Part shown: in pieces, positions 17,012 through 26,020 of the stretch
Layout of the letters: every line of letters begins with the position of its first letter
Numbering within the stretch: position 1 is the stretch's first letter
Source: Arenicellales bacterium
Lineage (GTDB): Bacteria; Pseudomonadota; Gammaproteobacteria; Arenicellales; JAANXG01
NCBI GenBank assembly: GCA_030066885.1
Contig: JASJAT010000053.1
Span: 1 to 42,682 of the forward strand
Reading direction: 5' to 3'
Length of the DNA: 42,682 nt
Notes under the pieces: generated by a model
The model's database searches: none
Told to the model about the DNA's origin: nothing
The model's input: the letters and a program-made list of their open reading frames with translations, nothing else
Made by a program: the position numbers and the translations under genes

Positions 17012-19570
17012 TTAGATTTTCTGGATGCTGACGCGTGACACGGCGTGGCGGGCCGTCGAGCCGCTGAGGCGGTCGTAATCGGCCGGCAGCAGTTCATTGT
17101 TGTTGAAACCGCGCGCAACATGTTTGCTGTAGTCCTCGCTGGCTAGCCGTCCATACGCCCAGTGTCCCATGCCGAATGTCTTGTTGACTGTGCCCGGCCG
17201 TACGCCTTCCCAGAGCTTGACCTGAATTTTCACGCTCTTTTCTGGGGAGGTTACCTCTACCCAGTCTCCGTTTTTTAGATCCAGTGCCTTTGCGTCCTTG
17301 GGGTTGATCTTGAGGACATCCTTGTGACTGATATCGCCCGGATCGACCTTCTTGAACTCATAGAACTCGGCAAGGTTCTGCGATCGGCCCTCGCGGCTCA
17401 ACCGGCTGCGGCTGTCCATGAAGACGAAAGGATATTCCTTTTCATCACCGTGGTATTTGGCCGGCTCCCAATGCGGCATGAAGACTTGCTCGCCTCGCCC
17501 CTCGTACTGGGTCACTTCCATGACCTCGTCGATAGTGACCTTGTGCTTCTCGGCGTGTGCACCCAGCACCTTCTTCAAGGTTTCGCTGTAGAACTCGAAT
17601 TTCTTGGTCTCGGTTTTGAAGCCCTTCTCCCACTTCTTCTTGAAGGGATACTGGTCGGACTGCCACAAGCCGATCTTCACGAATTCCTGCCATCCGTTGA
17701 TTTTCTCGCCGCTATGGTACTTGGCGGGATTCCACTGCTTTTCGGTCATGACCTTGACGACGATTTCAGCGAACTGTGCCTCGTTTTCGGCCGCCTTGCC
17801 GGATTCAGGATCTTTCAATTCGGTTTGAAAATAGTCGAACAGGTTTGGGAAGCCTTTTTCCTTCAGCTTCCTGGCCAGCATCCAGATCACTTCGGTTTCA
17901 TCGGTGCGGGTATCCCACAGAGGCTTGACCATGGGTCGTTGCAGACCGATATAGCTGTAGCGGTTGAACTTGGTCGGGATAAAACCCCAGCGCTCGAACA
18001 TATGGAATGAAGCCGGCAGAACGATGTCGGCAAACTGGGTCATCTCCGAGGGATTGGTCACGATGTGCGCGAAAAACGGAACTTTCTCCAACGCCTTTTC
18101 CCAACGGGTAGCGCCGGTGCACGAAAAGGGGAAGTTGTTCCAATAGCCGATTGCTACTTTGATCTCATTGGGGTTCTCGTCAAGGATCCCGTCGGCCGCA
18201 CGGTTGGTGACCACGCCGCCGCCCGGTTTCTTCTTGAGGGACGGGAATTCAAGGGTGCCACGCTGGTCGATCTTCTTGTGTTTCAGACCTTTTTGTGCAA
18301 TGTCGTCCAGGTAGGGCTTGTACTTTTCTTTATACAGCGGGATGTGGGTATAAGGTGCCTTCATTTTCTGTAATGTGCCACCCTTGTTGTCGGCGCCACC
18401 GACCAGGCCGTTGAGGGCATGGGCCGCAAGGGCTCCGTAGGCGCCGCGGGGCTGCATGGACGCTCCGGGCGCCATCCAGCACATGACGTTCGGCGCTGCT
18501 TTTCCGAAACCGATGGCCACGCGCCGGATCTGTTCCGCGGGCACCAGGCAAACTTCTTCCGCCCATTCGGGGGTGCGGTCCTTAAGTTCAACGTTCCACC
18601 ACTTGACAACACCATGGGTGAGTTTTTCGTCGAAAGCGGCCTCGTCGACTGTCGCGCCGGCTTTGAAGGCGTTGACACCGTCCTTGAAGTCGCCGACGAA
18701 CTCACGGCTCCACAGTCCTTCGGTGAGGATGACATGAGCCAAAGCGAGGGCGAGCGCACTGTCTTCCCCCGGTTTGACAGGCATCCACTCGTGGGCCTTG
18801 GAGGCGGTCGCCGAAAGGCGCGGGTCCACGGCAACAACCGTTGCCTGATCAAGAACCTTGCCCCATTGCCGGATGGCGTTGGGAACCTGGCGGTTCGAAG
18901 CAATCGGATCGGCGCCGAAGCAGATTATATATTTGCTGTTTTCAAGGTCGTAATCTCGATAGTCCCAATAACCTTCGGTGTAGTAGGAACCAAACTTTTC
19001 CGCTTCGGCGCAAATGGCGCTGTGGGAGATGTTGTTGGGAGAGCCGAAGATTTTCGGCAGCGCGTCATAGATAACGTCGCGGCAATAGGTGTAGCGACCG
19101 CGCATCAGCATGAATTTGTGCGTTTCGTCGTTGTTGCGCAGCTCCATCATCCTATCGGCGATGGTATCCAATGCCTCGTCCCAGGATATGGGTACGAACT
19201 TCGGATCGACGCCGCGACCCTTCTTCGGGTTGGTGCGCTTCATCGGTACCTTGATCCGGTCCGGGTCGTACATTTGTCCGATGCCAAGCTGGCCGCGTGG
19301 GCAGAGATAACCCCCGCTGCTCTTGGAGAGGTGGTGACCACGTACATTGACCACCCTGCCGTCCTGGACGAACGCTTCGGCGGGGCACCATGAGGTACAG
19401 CCCTGGCAGAGGGTCGGCACCCATTTGCCTTCGCCCGGGGAGGCCGGTTTTGGTGAGGGGCCATCCGCGATTGGTGTCGCGGCGATGGCGTTGGGCACCA
19501 TTGCTGCGGTCATAATTACACCGCCAGTTGCGCCCGAGTATTTGATGAAGTCTCTTCGAGTCAGTTTCAT
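17012..19570 (-). CDS. TAT-exported molybdopterin oxidoreductase catalytic subunit (DMSO reductase family, Phs/Psr/Ttr-like)
   Basis: 852 residues; ATG preceded by GGAG. The N-terminus has a TAT signal (LTRRDFIKYSGATGG...AIA). A [4Fe-4S] site follows: C55-x2-C58-x3-C62-x27-C90 (LCQGCTSWCP ... YLCPRG). Asn/Ser-His-Ser-Ala-Ile-Cys187 is the expected molybdenum ligand, and Cys there matches the polysulfide, thiosulfate and tetrathionate reductase branch rather than DMSO/TMAO (Ser) or formate (Sec). Typical bis-MGD segments are present (CFGADPIASNR, VVAVDPRLSATA, the ADIVLPASFHMFERWGF region, and MDSRSRLSREGR). It probably acts in the periplasm on a sulfur oxyanion or similar compound, either as reductase or dehydrogenase; the substrate is not readable. 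Part of the operon 21923 to 15302. A 324-aa antisense frame inside it is a shadow. Confidence 0.93.
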   Translation of the reverse strand: MKLTRRDFIKYSGATGGVIMTAAMVPNAIAATPIADGPSPKPASPGEGKWVPTLCQGCTSWCPAEAFVQDGRVVNVRGHHLSKSSGGYLCPRGQLGIGQMYDPDRIKVPMKRTNPKKGRGVDPKFVPISWDEALDTIADRMMELRNNDETHKFMLMRGRYTYCRDVIYDALPKIFGSPNNISHSAICAEAEKFGSYYTEGYWDYRDYDLENSKYIICFGADPIASNRQVPNAIRQWGKVLDQATVVAVDPRLSATASKAHEWMPVKPGEDSALALALAHVILTEGLWSREFVGDFKDGVNAFKAGATVDEAAFDEKLTHGVVKWWNVELKDRTPEWAEEVCLVPAEQIRRVAIGFGKAAPNVMCWMAPGASMQPRGAYGALAAHALNGLVGGADNKGGTLQKMKAPYTHIPLYKEKYKPYLDDIAQKGLKHKKIDQRGTLEFPSLKKKPGGGVVTNRAADGILDENPNEIKVAIGYWNNFPFSCTGATRWEKALEKVPFFAHIVTNPSEMTQFADIVLPASFHMFERWGFIPTKFNRYSYIGLQRPMVKPLWDTRTDETEVIWMLARKLKEKGFPNLFDYFQTELKDPESGKAAENEAQFAEIVVKVMTEKQWNPAKYHSGEKINGWQEFVKIGLWQSDQYPFKKKWEKGFKTETKKFEFYSETLKKVLGAHAEKHKVTIDEVMEVTQYEGRGEQVFMPHWEPAKYHGDEKEYPFVFMDSRSRLSREGRSQNLAEFYEFKKVDPGDISHKDVLKINPKDAKALDLKNGDWVEVTSPEKSVKIQVKLWEGVRPGTVNKTFGMGHWAYGRLASEDYSKHVARGFNNNELLPADYDRLSGSTARHAVSRVSIQKI

Positions 19571-19680
19571 AGTAGATCTCCAAATTGTTCTGCCCGGGAT
19601 AACCAGGGCAGCGATTAATATTCTGTAAGACTACCTTTGCTTCGTAGTTTCCTGTCCCCGTTTCATTTGTGACTGAATGA

Positions 19681-20289
19681 CTATTCTTCTTGTTCGACTT
19701 CCTCCCATCCTGTGATCATTGCCTTGATATGTGTCAACGGTGTATCGCCGATGGTCACCAGATAGACATGAAAAATCAGGAAACTGAAGATCAGGTAGGC
19801 CGCAACCGTGTGCACGACCGCGACAACCTCCAGACTGAGGAAGGACGCTAGCCCCAACGCCTTCCAGTCGTTGTAAAAAAAATAGAGCAGCCCCGAAATC
19901 CAGATGGCCGGATTGATCAGTACCCATAACAACAGATAAACGAACCGTTGCAGGGGATTGTGCTTTTGAAGACGGCTCTTGTGATAGGGGTGCGGTGCGT
20001 TGTTGAATATATCCACGGAATAGAAGCGGACAATGGTAACGACACGGTCGAAAGTCGGGATGTACTGCTTCCATTCGCCGGTAGTGGCGTGCCAGAAAAT
20101 GGCGAAGATCCACAGACCGATCAGCACCCACGCGGCGGTAGTGTGCAGTTGCACGGCCGACTCGTATCCGAACAATACGTAAAAAGCATGGATTTCGAAT
20201 CCCGTGAGCGCCATGAAGATGATCAAGCTGGCCTGGGACCAGTGCCAGAAGCGTTCGAAACGGGCGTAGAGATAGATTCTGTTTTTCAT
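19681..20289 (-). CDS. Cytochrome b subunit (thiosulfate-reductase/cytochrome b561-like)
   Basis: 202 residues with four transmembrane segments: about 17-40, 48-68, 115-138 and 155-180. His residues that could ligate two b hemes are H16, H34, H49, H67, H160 and H174. The start FERFWHWSQASLIIFMALTGFEIH is the classic pattern of Ni-Fe hydrogenase/formate dehydrogenase/PhsC-type cytochrome b subunits, which exchange electrons with the quinol pool. Its ATG overlaps the stop of the upstream multiheme cytochrome (ATGA-type overlap, 20286-20289), indicating translational coupling. It is followed after 110 bp by the catalytic subunit. Confidence 0.9.
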   Translation of the reverse strand: MKNRIYLYARFERFWHWSQASLIIFMALTGFEIHAFYVLFGYESAVQLHTTAAWVLIGLWIFAIFWHATTGEWKQYIPTFDRVVTIVRFYSVDIFNNAPHPYHKSRLQKHNPLQRFVYLLLWVLINPAIWISGLLYFFYNDWKALGLASFLSLEVVAVVHTVAAYLIFSFLIFHVYLVTIGDTPLTHIKAMITGWEEVEQEE

Positions 20290-21923
20290 GATGGACGCCT
20301 CCTACCGTTGTTTCGCACCTTCATCAGGACACGCAATGTACCGTGACCCAAAACCACCAGGACCGAGCTCCCGATCAAGAGGAGACCGAAGATATCTAAG
20401 ATGGCACCGGTGCCCGTTCCCGGCATGAAGATTCCCGGAACGCCGGCCATCCGACCGTTTCTGCTGTGACAGGAAACGCAGGTAAGGGAATCTTCTGCGG
20501 GCGCGATCGTATGATTGACGGGATTACGCATTTCGGTTTCAACAAATCCGACCTTGCCGCTGAATTCCCGGCCGGCCGCCTTCATTCCGGCACCGACTGA
20601 AGCGGTCCAGTCATAGGCTTTCCAGAAGGCATCGTCTTTTTTTCCGAACAGACGCACCGACGCAAGCGTCTCGTTGATTGCATCGATGGGTTGTTTCCCA
20701 CGCAACGTCTTGACCGGCCAAATGCGGGACTCCGGGTCATCGGAAGAGCCGGCGAGGGTGTTCAACTGTACTACACTAGCGGGATCGATCTTGTCATCCA
20801 TTGTCAGGTATTCGATTTTCCCATTGAACCAGACATAGTCCGGTACCAGATTCTCGCTCCACTGACTGCCTCCCCGTTGAGATGAATAGATGATGCGTCC
20901 CTCACCATCCTTTTCGACGATTTCCTTGCCGGCATCGTTCAGGCGGCCCGCTGTCGACCAGTCCCAATAGGTTTTCGTTGGACGACCTCCACGCGCCAGC
21001 GCGGGGATGTGACAGGTCTGGCAGGCGATGCGGTCGACGTGATCATTCAGCTTGACGTTGGCGCTGTCCGGATGGGGTGCCAGACCATGGCAGGATTCAC
21101 ACGTGGCCCGGCTGCCACCAACGACGTCAATGCCGTGTGTGTCCTTTGCTTCCGGGGCATAGCGGGTGCCTCGCATCTGGTGTCCTTCTGCTTTGTGGCA
21201 CGTGGTGCAGGAATAGTCGAGGCCGTCCTTCGCCATGTGCACATCGAGGTGACGGCTGGCGCTCAGTAGAGAGGTATCGAGATCGCCATGTTTAATGCCA
21301 TCTCCCCCGTCGCTGTAGAAATGGCATGAACCACATGATGCAAGGTTTGGTTTACCGACACGCTTTGCCAATTCGGAAAGATTCGGCTTCCGGACTACGT
21401 CACGGGACTTGGATTTATCGAACTCCACATGGCAGGCTGAGCATTTGACACGCAATTGATGCATCTTTTTCGATGCATAGGTACCAGTGGTGTCATGACA
21501 GGCGAGGCAGTCAACCTGTTCCTCGGCGGAAAAATCGAACGTTTCCTCAGTCCATTCATTACCGATGTGACAGCGGGCGCAATAAGGTCCGTTTGACGAG
21601 ACCGAGATCAATGTGCTGTTCAAAAGATTTCTTTTACCCAGCGATTGCCCCGTTTCTTCGTTCGTAAACTCCCAGTTCCAGTGGGTGGAGGTGTGCACCT
21701 GTTTGGCAGCCAGGTTGTGGCAGCTGAGACAGGCCTTTGTTAACTCCCGGCCCGACTTGAACCGCTGCGCCAGGGCTTCGAACGTGGAATGGTCGGCAGT
21801 TGACTGCGACCGCAATGCGGAAGGGGCGGCTTCCGCCGGTTGCTCGGATGCACCGGAGGGGAGGCTAGTAATCAAACCTATGGCAAGTATCAACGCCAGA
21901 CACCGTTGCTCCCTATTCACCAT
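20286..21923 (-). CDS. Multiheme cytochrome c, octaheme tetrathionate reductase (OTR) family, with nine CXXCH motifs
   Basis: 545 residues with an N-terminal Sec signal (LALILAIGLITSLPSGAS). Nine CXXCH heme-attachment sites lie at 65, 115, 139, 161, 197, 239, 275, 301 and 482. Spacing and surrounding text (ACLSCHN, CHIPALARGGRPTKTYWDW, NPVNHTIAP, TCVSCHSRNG) fit the family named for octaheme tetrathionate reductase, although the count here is nine. A C-terminal hydrophobic helix (about 506-528) followed by basic residues would anchor it in the inner membrane facing the periplasm. Family members reduce tetrathionate, nitrite or hydroxylamine in vitro; the physiological role is unsettled. First gene of the operon, with the next start overlapping its stop, so it probably shares electrons with the cytochrome b/Mo enzyme. 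Confidence 0.88.
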   Translation of the reverse strand: MVNREQRCLALILAIGLITSLPSGASEQPAEAAPSALRSQSTADHSTFEALAQRFKSGRELTKACLSCHNLAAKQVHTSTHWNWEFTNEETGQSLGKRNLLNSTLISVSSNGPYCARCHIGNEWTEETFDFSAEEQVDCLACHDTTGTYASKKMHQLRVKCSACHVEFDKSKSRDVVRKPNLSELAKRVGKPNLASCGSCHFYSDGGDGIKHGDLDTSLLSASRHLDVHMAKDGLDYSCTTCHKAEGHQMRGTRYAPEAKDTHGIDVVGGSRATCESCHGLAPHPDSANVKLNDHVDRIACQTCHIPALARGGRPTKTYWDWSTAGRLNDAGKEIVEKDGEGRIIYSSQRGGSQWSENLVPDYVWFNGKIEYLTMDDKIDPASVVQLNTLAGSSDDPESRIWPVKTLRGKQPIDAINETLASVRLFGKKDDAFWKAYDWTASVGAGMKAAGREFSGKVGFVETEMRNPVNHTIAPAEDSLTCVSCHSRNGRMAGVPGIFMPGTGTGAILDIFGLLLIGSSVLVVLGHGTLRVLMKVRNNGRRRPS

Positions 21924-22198
21924 GAAAACCTGCTGATTCGGTAAAAACGGCTTGGCAATGTTGTGAACCCACCGATGTGCCTACTATGAACACTTCGCAA
22001 CTCGACACTGGTAGTTTCTGACTACCGCTTGACGCCACAACCTTCAGAGGTTTGTTTTGCATAAAATTCACGAAACACACCAACCTGATGAAGCTTATTA
22101 GTTATCTTAATCATCTGGGACTCCTCGTATCTGGTCTTGAGTCCTGACAGTGCTTCGTCTAATAAATTTATCTATACGGCAATCACCACAGGCAAGTT

Positions 22199-22212
22199 TT
22201 GATATAGATCAA
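22199..22212. promoter_or_regulatory. FNR/ANR-type operator
   Basis: TTGAT-ATAG-ATCAA is a perfect match to the FNR/ANR consensus TTGAT-N4-ATCAA. It lies 276 bp upstream of the start of the multiheme cytochrome gene at 21923 and would make the operon respond to oxygen limitation. The distance implies a long leader if the site activates that promoter. The amidase gene on the other side is 510 bp away and is a less likely target. Confidence 0.7.
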
Positions 22213-22227
22213 TCCAGCGTGAGTTGA

Positions 22228-22297
22228 ACGCAAACGTGACTCAAAGTGACAGGAATGGACTGGTCGTGACTGGAGTGCGTCACGATATTGTCGCGTT
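22228..22297. repeat. Phased GTGAC/GTCAC motif block, copy 1
   Basis: acgcaaacGTGACtcaaaGTGAC, then tcGTGACtgg and gcGTCACgatattGTCgCg. It aligns with 30048-30118 (same order, with small indels). The GTGAC pairs are 10 bp apart and the GTCAC pair 11 bp apart, i.e. one helical turn, as for protein-binding arrays. Confidence 0.55.
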
Positions 22298-22723
22298 TTG
22301 TTTAGCGTGAGAGGGCAGGGGAGTCAGCTACCTAGAGCATCTGATTAAAAGCAGATCGTCACGCACTGTTTATGAGGATTTCAGGTCACGTTGCGATTTT
22401 TTAGACGGTTATTTGGACACTTTTCAAAAATCGGTTAGAGAGATTTCTCGTATTCTTTATATATATGTCTGCTCTTAACCCAAAAGCAGAAGCTTTATTT
22501 CTTATCCTTTAACAGAGCACAACTTCGGCTTCCGACTCAAAACGGTCTTAGGTGAGTGATATAGATTTAACTCGTACACATATTCTTCACATGATTCGTG
22601 AAACTATTTCGGTCATTCGCACCTAATGGAACCACAAGACAGTATAGTGGTCGTAGTGAAGGGCCTCCCTAAATTACACGCCTCTAATCGCACAACGTCA
22701 CAACACCCCCGAGGGAACAGAGC
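22298..22723. other. Gene-free region upstream of the amidase
   Basis: Together with 21924-22198 this gives about 800 bp without a convincing gene. It contains the FNR box and the GTGAC block (listed separately). At about 22468-22494 it has a tail-type fragment of the dispersed repeat (gtctgctcttaacc plus aaaagcagaagc). AT-rich stretches may hold the divergent promoters. Nothing else was recognised. Confidence 0.5.
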
Positions 22724-24286
22724 ATGTCAAAAGATAGTAAGAACTTTTCACGCCGTGAATTTTGTCAACTCGGATTAGGGTTCGGGGCTGGGTTAGCTGC
22801 CCTATCAACCTTGGGCAGGTTTCCAATCGCTTCCGCCGCTGAGTTTAGTCAGAACGAATTGTCCTATCTGCCAGCTTCTATCCAACTTGAGCTGTTTCGA
22901 CGCGGAATGCTATCCCCTGTGGATGTTTTGGAGGCTCAGATTGCGCGTATCGACAGATACGAGTCCAAGGTCAATGCAATTACGTACATGCACTTCGATG
23001 ATGCCCGTCAGGCTGCTCGAGAATCCGAGCAACGCTGGAGAAACGGCTCGGCGCGTGCACTGGAGGGCATCACGGTTGGCGTGAAGGACGAGCACGGTAA
23101 AGCGGGCTGGATAGTCACCGAGGCGTCGAAAACGAAGGCAGACAATCGGCTTGACGAGGACGATCCACTTGCACAGCGGTTACTGGAAGCGGGGGCGATC
23201 TTGCATATCCAGACCACCGTGCCCGAGTTCTATCTCCATTTCTGTACATGGTCAGGGCTTTGGGGGGTGACGCGCAATCCATGGAATCTCGCGTACTGCA
23301 CTGGTGCCTCGTCGGGCGGTTCTGGTGTCGCCTTGGCAGCGGGGTTTTGCACCATCGCAACGGGTTCGGATATGGGGGGATCCATCCGGCTTCCCTGTAG
23401 CTGGAACGGGTTATACGGATTCAAACCGCCCTTCGGACGAATCCCGACTCCACTACCTTTGGCACCATATTCTGGTAGTGGTCCGATGGCGCGAACCTTT
23501 GAAGATATGGTGAGGATGCAGAATGTAATCGCTCATCCTCATGCAAGCAGCGTTACTACCCTTCCTCATCAAGAATTGCCTTTACGATACCCATCCGTTA
23601 AGGGAATGCGGATCGCATACAGTCCTGACGAAGGTTGGGCGGATGTCGATCCTGAAGTAGTCAAGGCGACAAACGATAGTGTTCAGATTCTCCGTGATCT
23701 CGGCGCCACAGTAGACGAGGTCGATTTCAAGTTAGATATCACCGCCGGCGATATAAGCACAGCATTTGCCGAACTGGCGTTATCTGGACCTCTTGGCGCT
23801 ATCCTGGCAACTTTCGAGGATCGTGCAGATGAACTGACCACATATGCACGGAAATTCGTGCAGAAAGCAGCGAGCGGTGAATATGGTGCAAAAGCCGCAC
23901 TTTCTTATCAGAACAATGCAATTGCTGGTCACGAAGCATTTACCAACCAAATCTGGAGTAAAGGATACGAAGCGTTCATTACGCCAACGGTGGCTACACC
24001 ACATCTTGCTGCCGACTATGACTACACCAAGGACAAACCAGTAATCAATGGTAAAGAGGTTCACCCACTATCAGGCCCGATCCTGACACCGTTGTTTAAT
24101 CTTTTAAACTGGTACCCAGTGGTGAACGTTCCCACGGCCCTGTCATCGAAGAATGTGCCCATGGGCATGCAAATCGTCACCAACTCCTATCAGGATCGGA
24201 CTGCGATGCGGGTTGCGGGTGACTACGCTTTGGCGGCACCGCAGTTTTTTACTGGTAATCTAGTCCCCGATTTTCGGGAGAGCTAA
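22724..24286 (+). CDS. Exported amidase-signature family hydrolase
   Basis: 520 residues, ATG start. The N-terminus has a twin-arginine signal (FSRREFCQLGLGFGAG, ending near ASAA). The amidase-signature Ser-cisSer-Lys triad is intact: Lys121 in GVKDEHGK, cis-Ser196 in TGASSGGSG and nucleophile Ser220 in GSDMGGSIRLP. The length fits the family. Members hydrolyse amide bonds of small molecules, and TAT export places this one in the periplasm; the substrate is unknown. KDEHGKAG in place of the more usual KD-x-x-x-T-x-G is a minor difference. Monocistronic: the 5' side is the 800-bp regulatory region and the 3' side a 600-bp gap with a gene remnant. Confidence 0.92.
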   Translation: MSKDSKNFSRREFCQLGLGFGAGLAALSTLGRFPIASAAEFSQNELSYLPASIQLELFRRGMLSPVDVLEAQIARIDRYESKVNAITYMHFDDARQAARESEQRWRNGSARALEGITVGVKDEHGKAGWIVTEASKTKADNRLDEDDPLAQRLLEAGAILHIQTTVPEFYLHFCTWSGLWGVTRNPWNLAYCTGASSGGSGVALAAGFCTIATGSDMGGSIRLPCSWNGLYGFKPPFGRIPTPLPLAPYSGSGPMARTFEDMVRMQNVIAHPHASSVTTLPHQELPLRYPSVKGMRIAYSPDEGWADVDPEVVKATNDSVQILRDLGATVDEVDFKLDITAGDISTAFAELALSGPLGAILATFEDRADELTTYARKFVQKAASGEYGAKAALSYQNNAIAGHEAFTNQIWSKGYEAFITPTVATPHLAADYDYTKDKPVINGKEVHPLSGPILTPLFNLLNWYPVVNVPTALSSKNVPMGMQIVTNSYQDRTAMRVAGDYALAAPQFFTGNLVPDFRES

Positions 24287-24554
24287 GAACGAATCTGTCT
24301 GCTATTGGACATACCAGTAAGCGGTCGGCGCTAAAGCATGCGACTAAACGATTTTCATGGTCTGTTTTTGGCTTAAAGTGGAGGTTAGACTAACTCACGA
24401 CGGTTTATTTAGCTTTTGTAGCAGCAATCGCACATTATCTTGTTGCTTATCAGAGTGCTCTACTGCCGGTTGTTGCTTTGTTTGCTCCTGTCGACACTCC
24501 CTTCTGGTCTGACTAAACTGCCGTCTTCCATATAAATACCTCCAAATTCCATCT

Positions 24555-24761
24555 TTACTGATCCCGGGCCGAGCTCATAGCAGACAGCTCTGGTACTACT
24601 CTATTAAAAGTTAGATCACCGGCTTTGGCCTTGTCTATCACCGTCATCAGGATGTCCGGGGTATGGGTCTCCATCAGCCGTATGTATTCGGCTTTCTTGG
24701 ATGATGTGAGTGTTCCCTTCTTGCGGCCCGGGCCACCACGGTGACCTGGCGCGAATCGACG
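24555..24761 (-). pseudogene. Remnant of a short basic protein (DUF5681-like N-terminus)
   Basis: A 68-codon open stretch without a usable start, bounded by a TAA upstream (24764-24762) and a stop at 24555. It reads RRFAPGHRGGPGRKKGT, then SSKKAEYIRLMETHTPD, then DKAKAGDLTFNRVVPE. The GHRGGPGRKKGT opening followed by helices resembles DUF5681-type proteins (GN-GGRPKGSKNK...), often found with phage or mobile DNA. It lies within the 605-bp gap 24287-24891, which otherwise shows only degenerate sequence (gcaggctgttgaaaa near 24810, seen at some IS ends). Identification is tentative. Confidence 0.35.
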
Positions 24762-24891
24762 TTAGCTGTTCGAAAGTTGCGAAATCCATCGGCAGCTAGG
24801 GCTCCATTGCAGGCTGTTGAAAACGACTAGTTAACTTTGCTCTCAACAAATCTATACTACCGCCACAGTTACATGTTCCAAACACAATTAA

Positions 24892-25929
24892 ATGAGAACC
24901 GATGACATACGAATAGTCAAAACGCGGCCGCTACTTTCCCCCGCTATCCTTATCGAGGAAATACCGCTTAGCCCTCAAGCGTTGGAACTGGTATCGGCCA
25001 GCCGCCGCACAGTGGAATCGATACTCGACAGACGGGATAAACGATTGATGGTTGTAGTGGGGCCTTGTTCGGTGCACGACCCAAAGGCTGCACTCGCGTA
25101 TGCGGAAAAACTGAAGTCGCTTGCCGACGAGGTTTCGCAAAAACTTTTTATCGTGATGCGTGTGTACTTCGAAAAACCACGAACCGTGATGGGTTGGAAA
25201 GGTTTGATCAACGACCCGGATCTAGACGGCTCGTTCCAGATCAACAAAGGTCTACGTTTGGCGCGTCAATTGCTTGCGGACATATCCGCCATTGGTTTGG
25301 CAGCCGGCACGGAGTTCTTGGACACAACGTTTGGGCAGTTTTATGCTGATCACATCAGTTGGGGTGCAGTGGGGGCCCGCACAGTTGAGAGCCAGATTCA
25401 TCGTGAGTTGGCATCGGGATTGTCGATGCCGGTGGGCATTAAAAACCGTACTGACGGTAACGTGCAGGTGGCAGTGGAGGCGATTCTGGCTGCCCGTACT
25501 CCACATTTGTTTCCTTCCCTGACCAAAGAAGGCGCCCCCGCGATTCTAGAAACCTCCGGTAATCCCTATTGTCATCTTGTACTTCGTGGAGGCAGTGAAT
25601 CAGGACCTAACTATCATGCGCGAGATGTGCGTACCGCGCTGAACCTTTTGCACAAGGCTAATTTACCGAAGACAGTGATGATTGACTGTAGTCATGGTAA
25701 TAGTGGGAAACAGCCCGAGCGCCAGATCGAAGTGGTGAAGTCGATAACAGAACAACTCAAGGACGAAGAGTGCCATATACGTGCTCTCATGCTGGAAAGC
25801 CATTTAGTTGCCGGCAGCCAAAAGCCGGACGCCTCGAACCTGATATTCGGAAAGAGTGTGACAGACGCTTGTTTGGGATTCGACGATACCGCGAACCTGC
25901 TCAGGGAGTTCGCTGCTGCCATCGCTTAG
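24892..25929 (+). CDS. 3-deoxy-7-phosphoheptulonate (DAHP) synthase, class I
   Basis: 345 residues, close to the 350 of AroF/AroG/AroH. It condenses PEP and erythrose 4-phosphate as the first step of the shikimate pathway in the cytoplasm. Signatures: VVVGPCSVHDPKAALAYA, MRVYFEKPRT, GWKGLINDPDLDGSF, GIKNRTDGNVQVA, LRGG-SGPNYHA, MIDCSHGNSGK, ESHLVAGSQ and ITDACLG-like SVTDACLGFDDT. All metal and substrate segments are intact. Which feedback isoform (Phe, Tyr or Trp) cannot be decided here. The ribosome site is weak, and I see no leader peptide or attenuator upstream. Confidence 0.95.
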   Translation: MRTDDIRIVKTRPLLSPAILIEEIPLSPQALELVSASRRTVESILDRRDKRLMVVVGPCSVHDPKAALAYAEKLKSLADEVSQKLFIVMRVYFEKPRTVMGWKGLINDPDLDGSFQINKGLRLARQLLADISAIGLAAGTEFLDTTFGQFYADHISWGAVGARTVESQIHRELASGLSMPVGIKNRTDGNVQVAVEAILAARTPHLFPSLTKEGAPAILETSGNPYCHLVLRGGSESGPNYHARDVRTALNLLHKANLPKTVMIDCSHGNSGKQPERQIEVVKSITEQLKDEECHIRALMLESHLVAGSQKPDASNLIFGKSVTDACLGFDDTANLLREFAAAIA

Positions 25930-26020
25930 CCCGTAATCTGTAATACGCGATTTTATCCATGCCGATGAAGGAACTTGGTGTACTCAAGCGATGGAGTGAA
26001 GCATAACTGAACGTCTCGAA

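Noticed and set aside
17324-18010. 228-codon plus-strand frame
   Set aside because: Another antisense shadow of the same gene, with low-complexity Leu/Phe-rich content and no signature.
18419-19393. 324-codon plus-strand open frame inside the molybdoenzyme gene
   Set aside because: It is antisense to a protein with complete cofactor motifs and shows no family features; long antisense frames are expected in GC-rich coding DNA.
24780-24891. Leader peptide or attenuator before DAHP synthase
   Set aside because: No short frame rich in Phe, Tyr or Trp followed by alternative stems was found.
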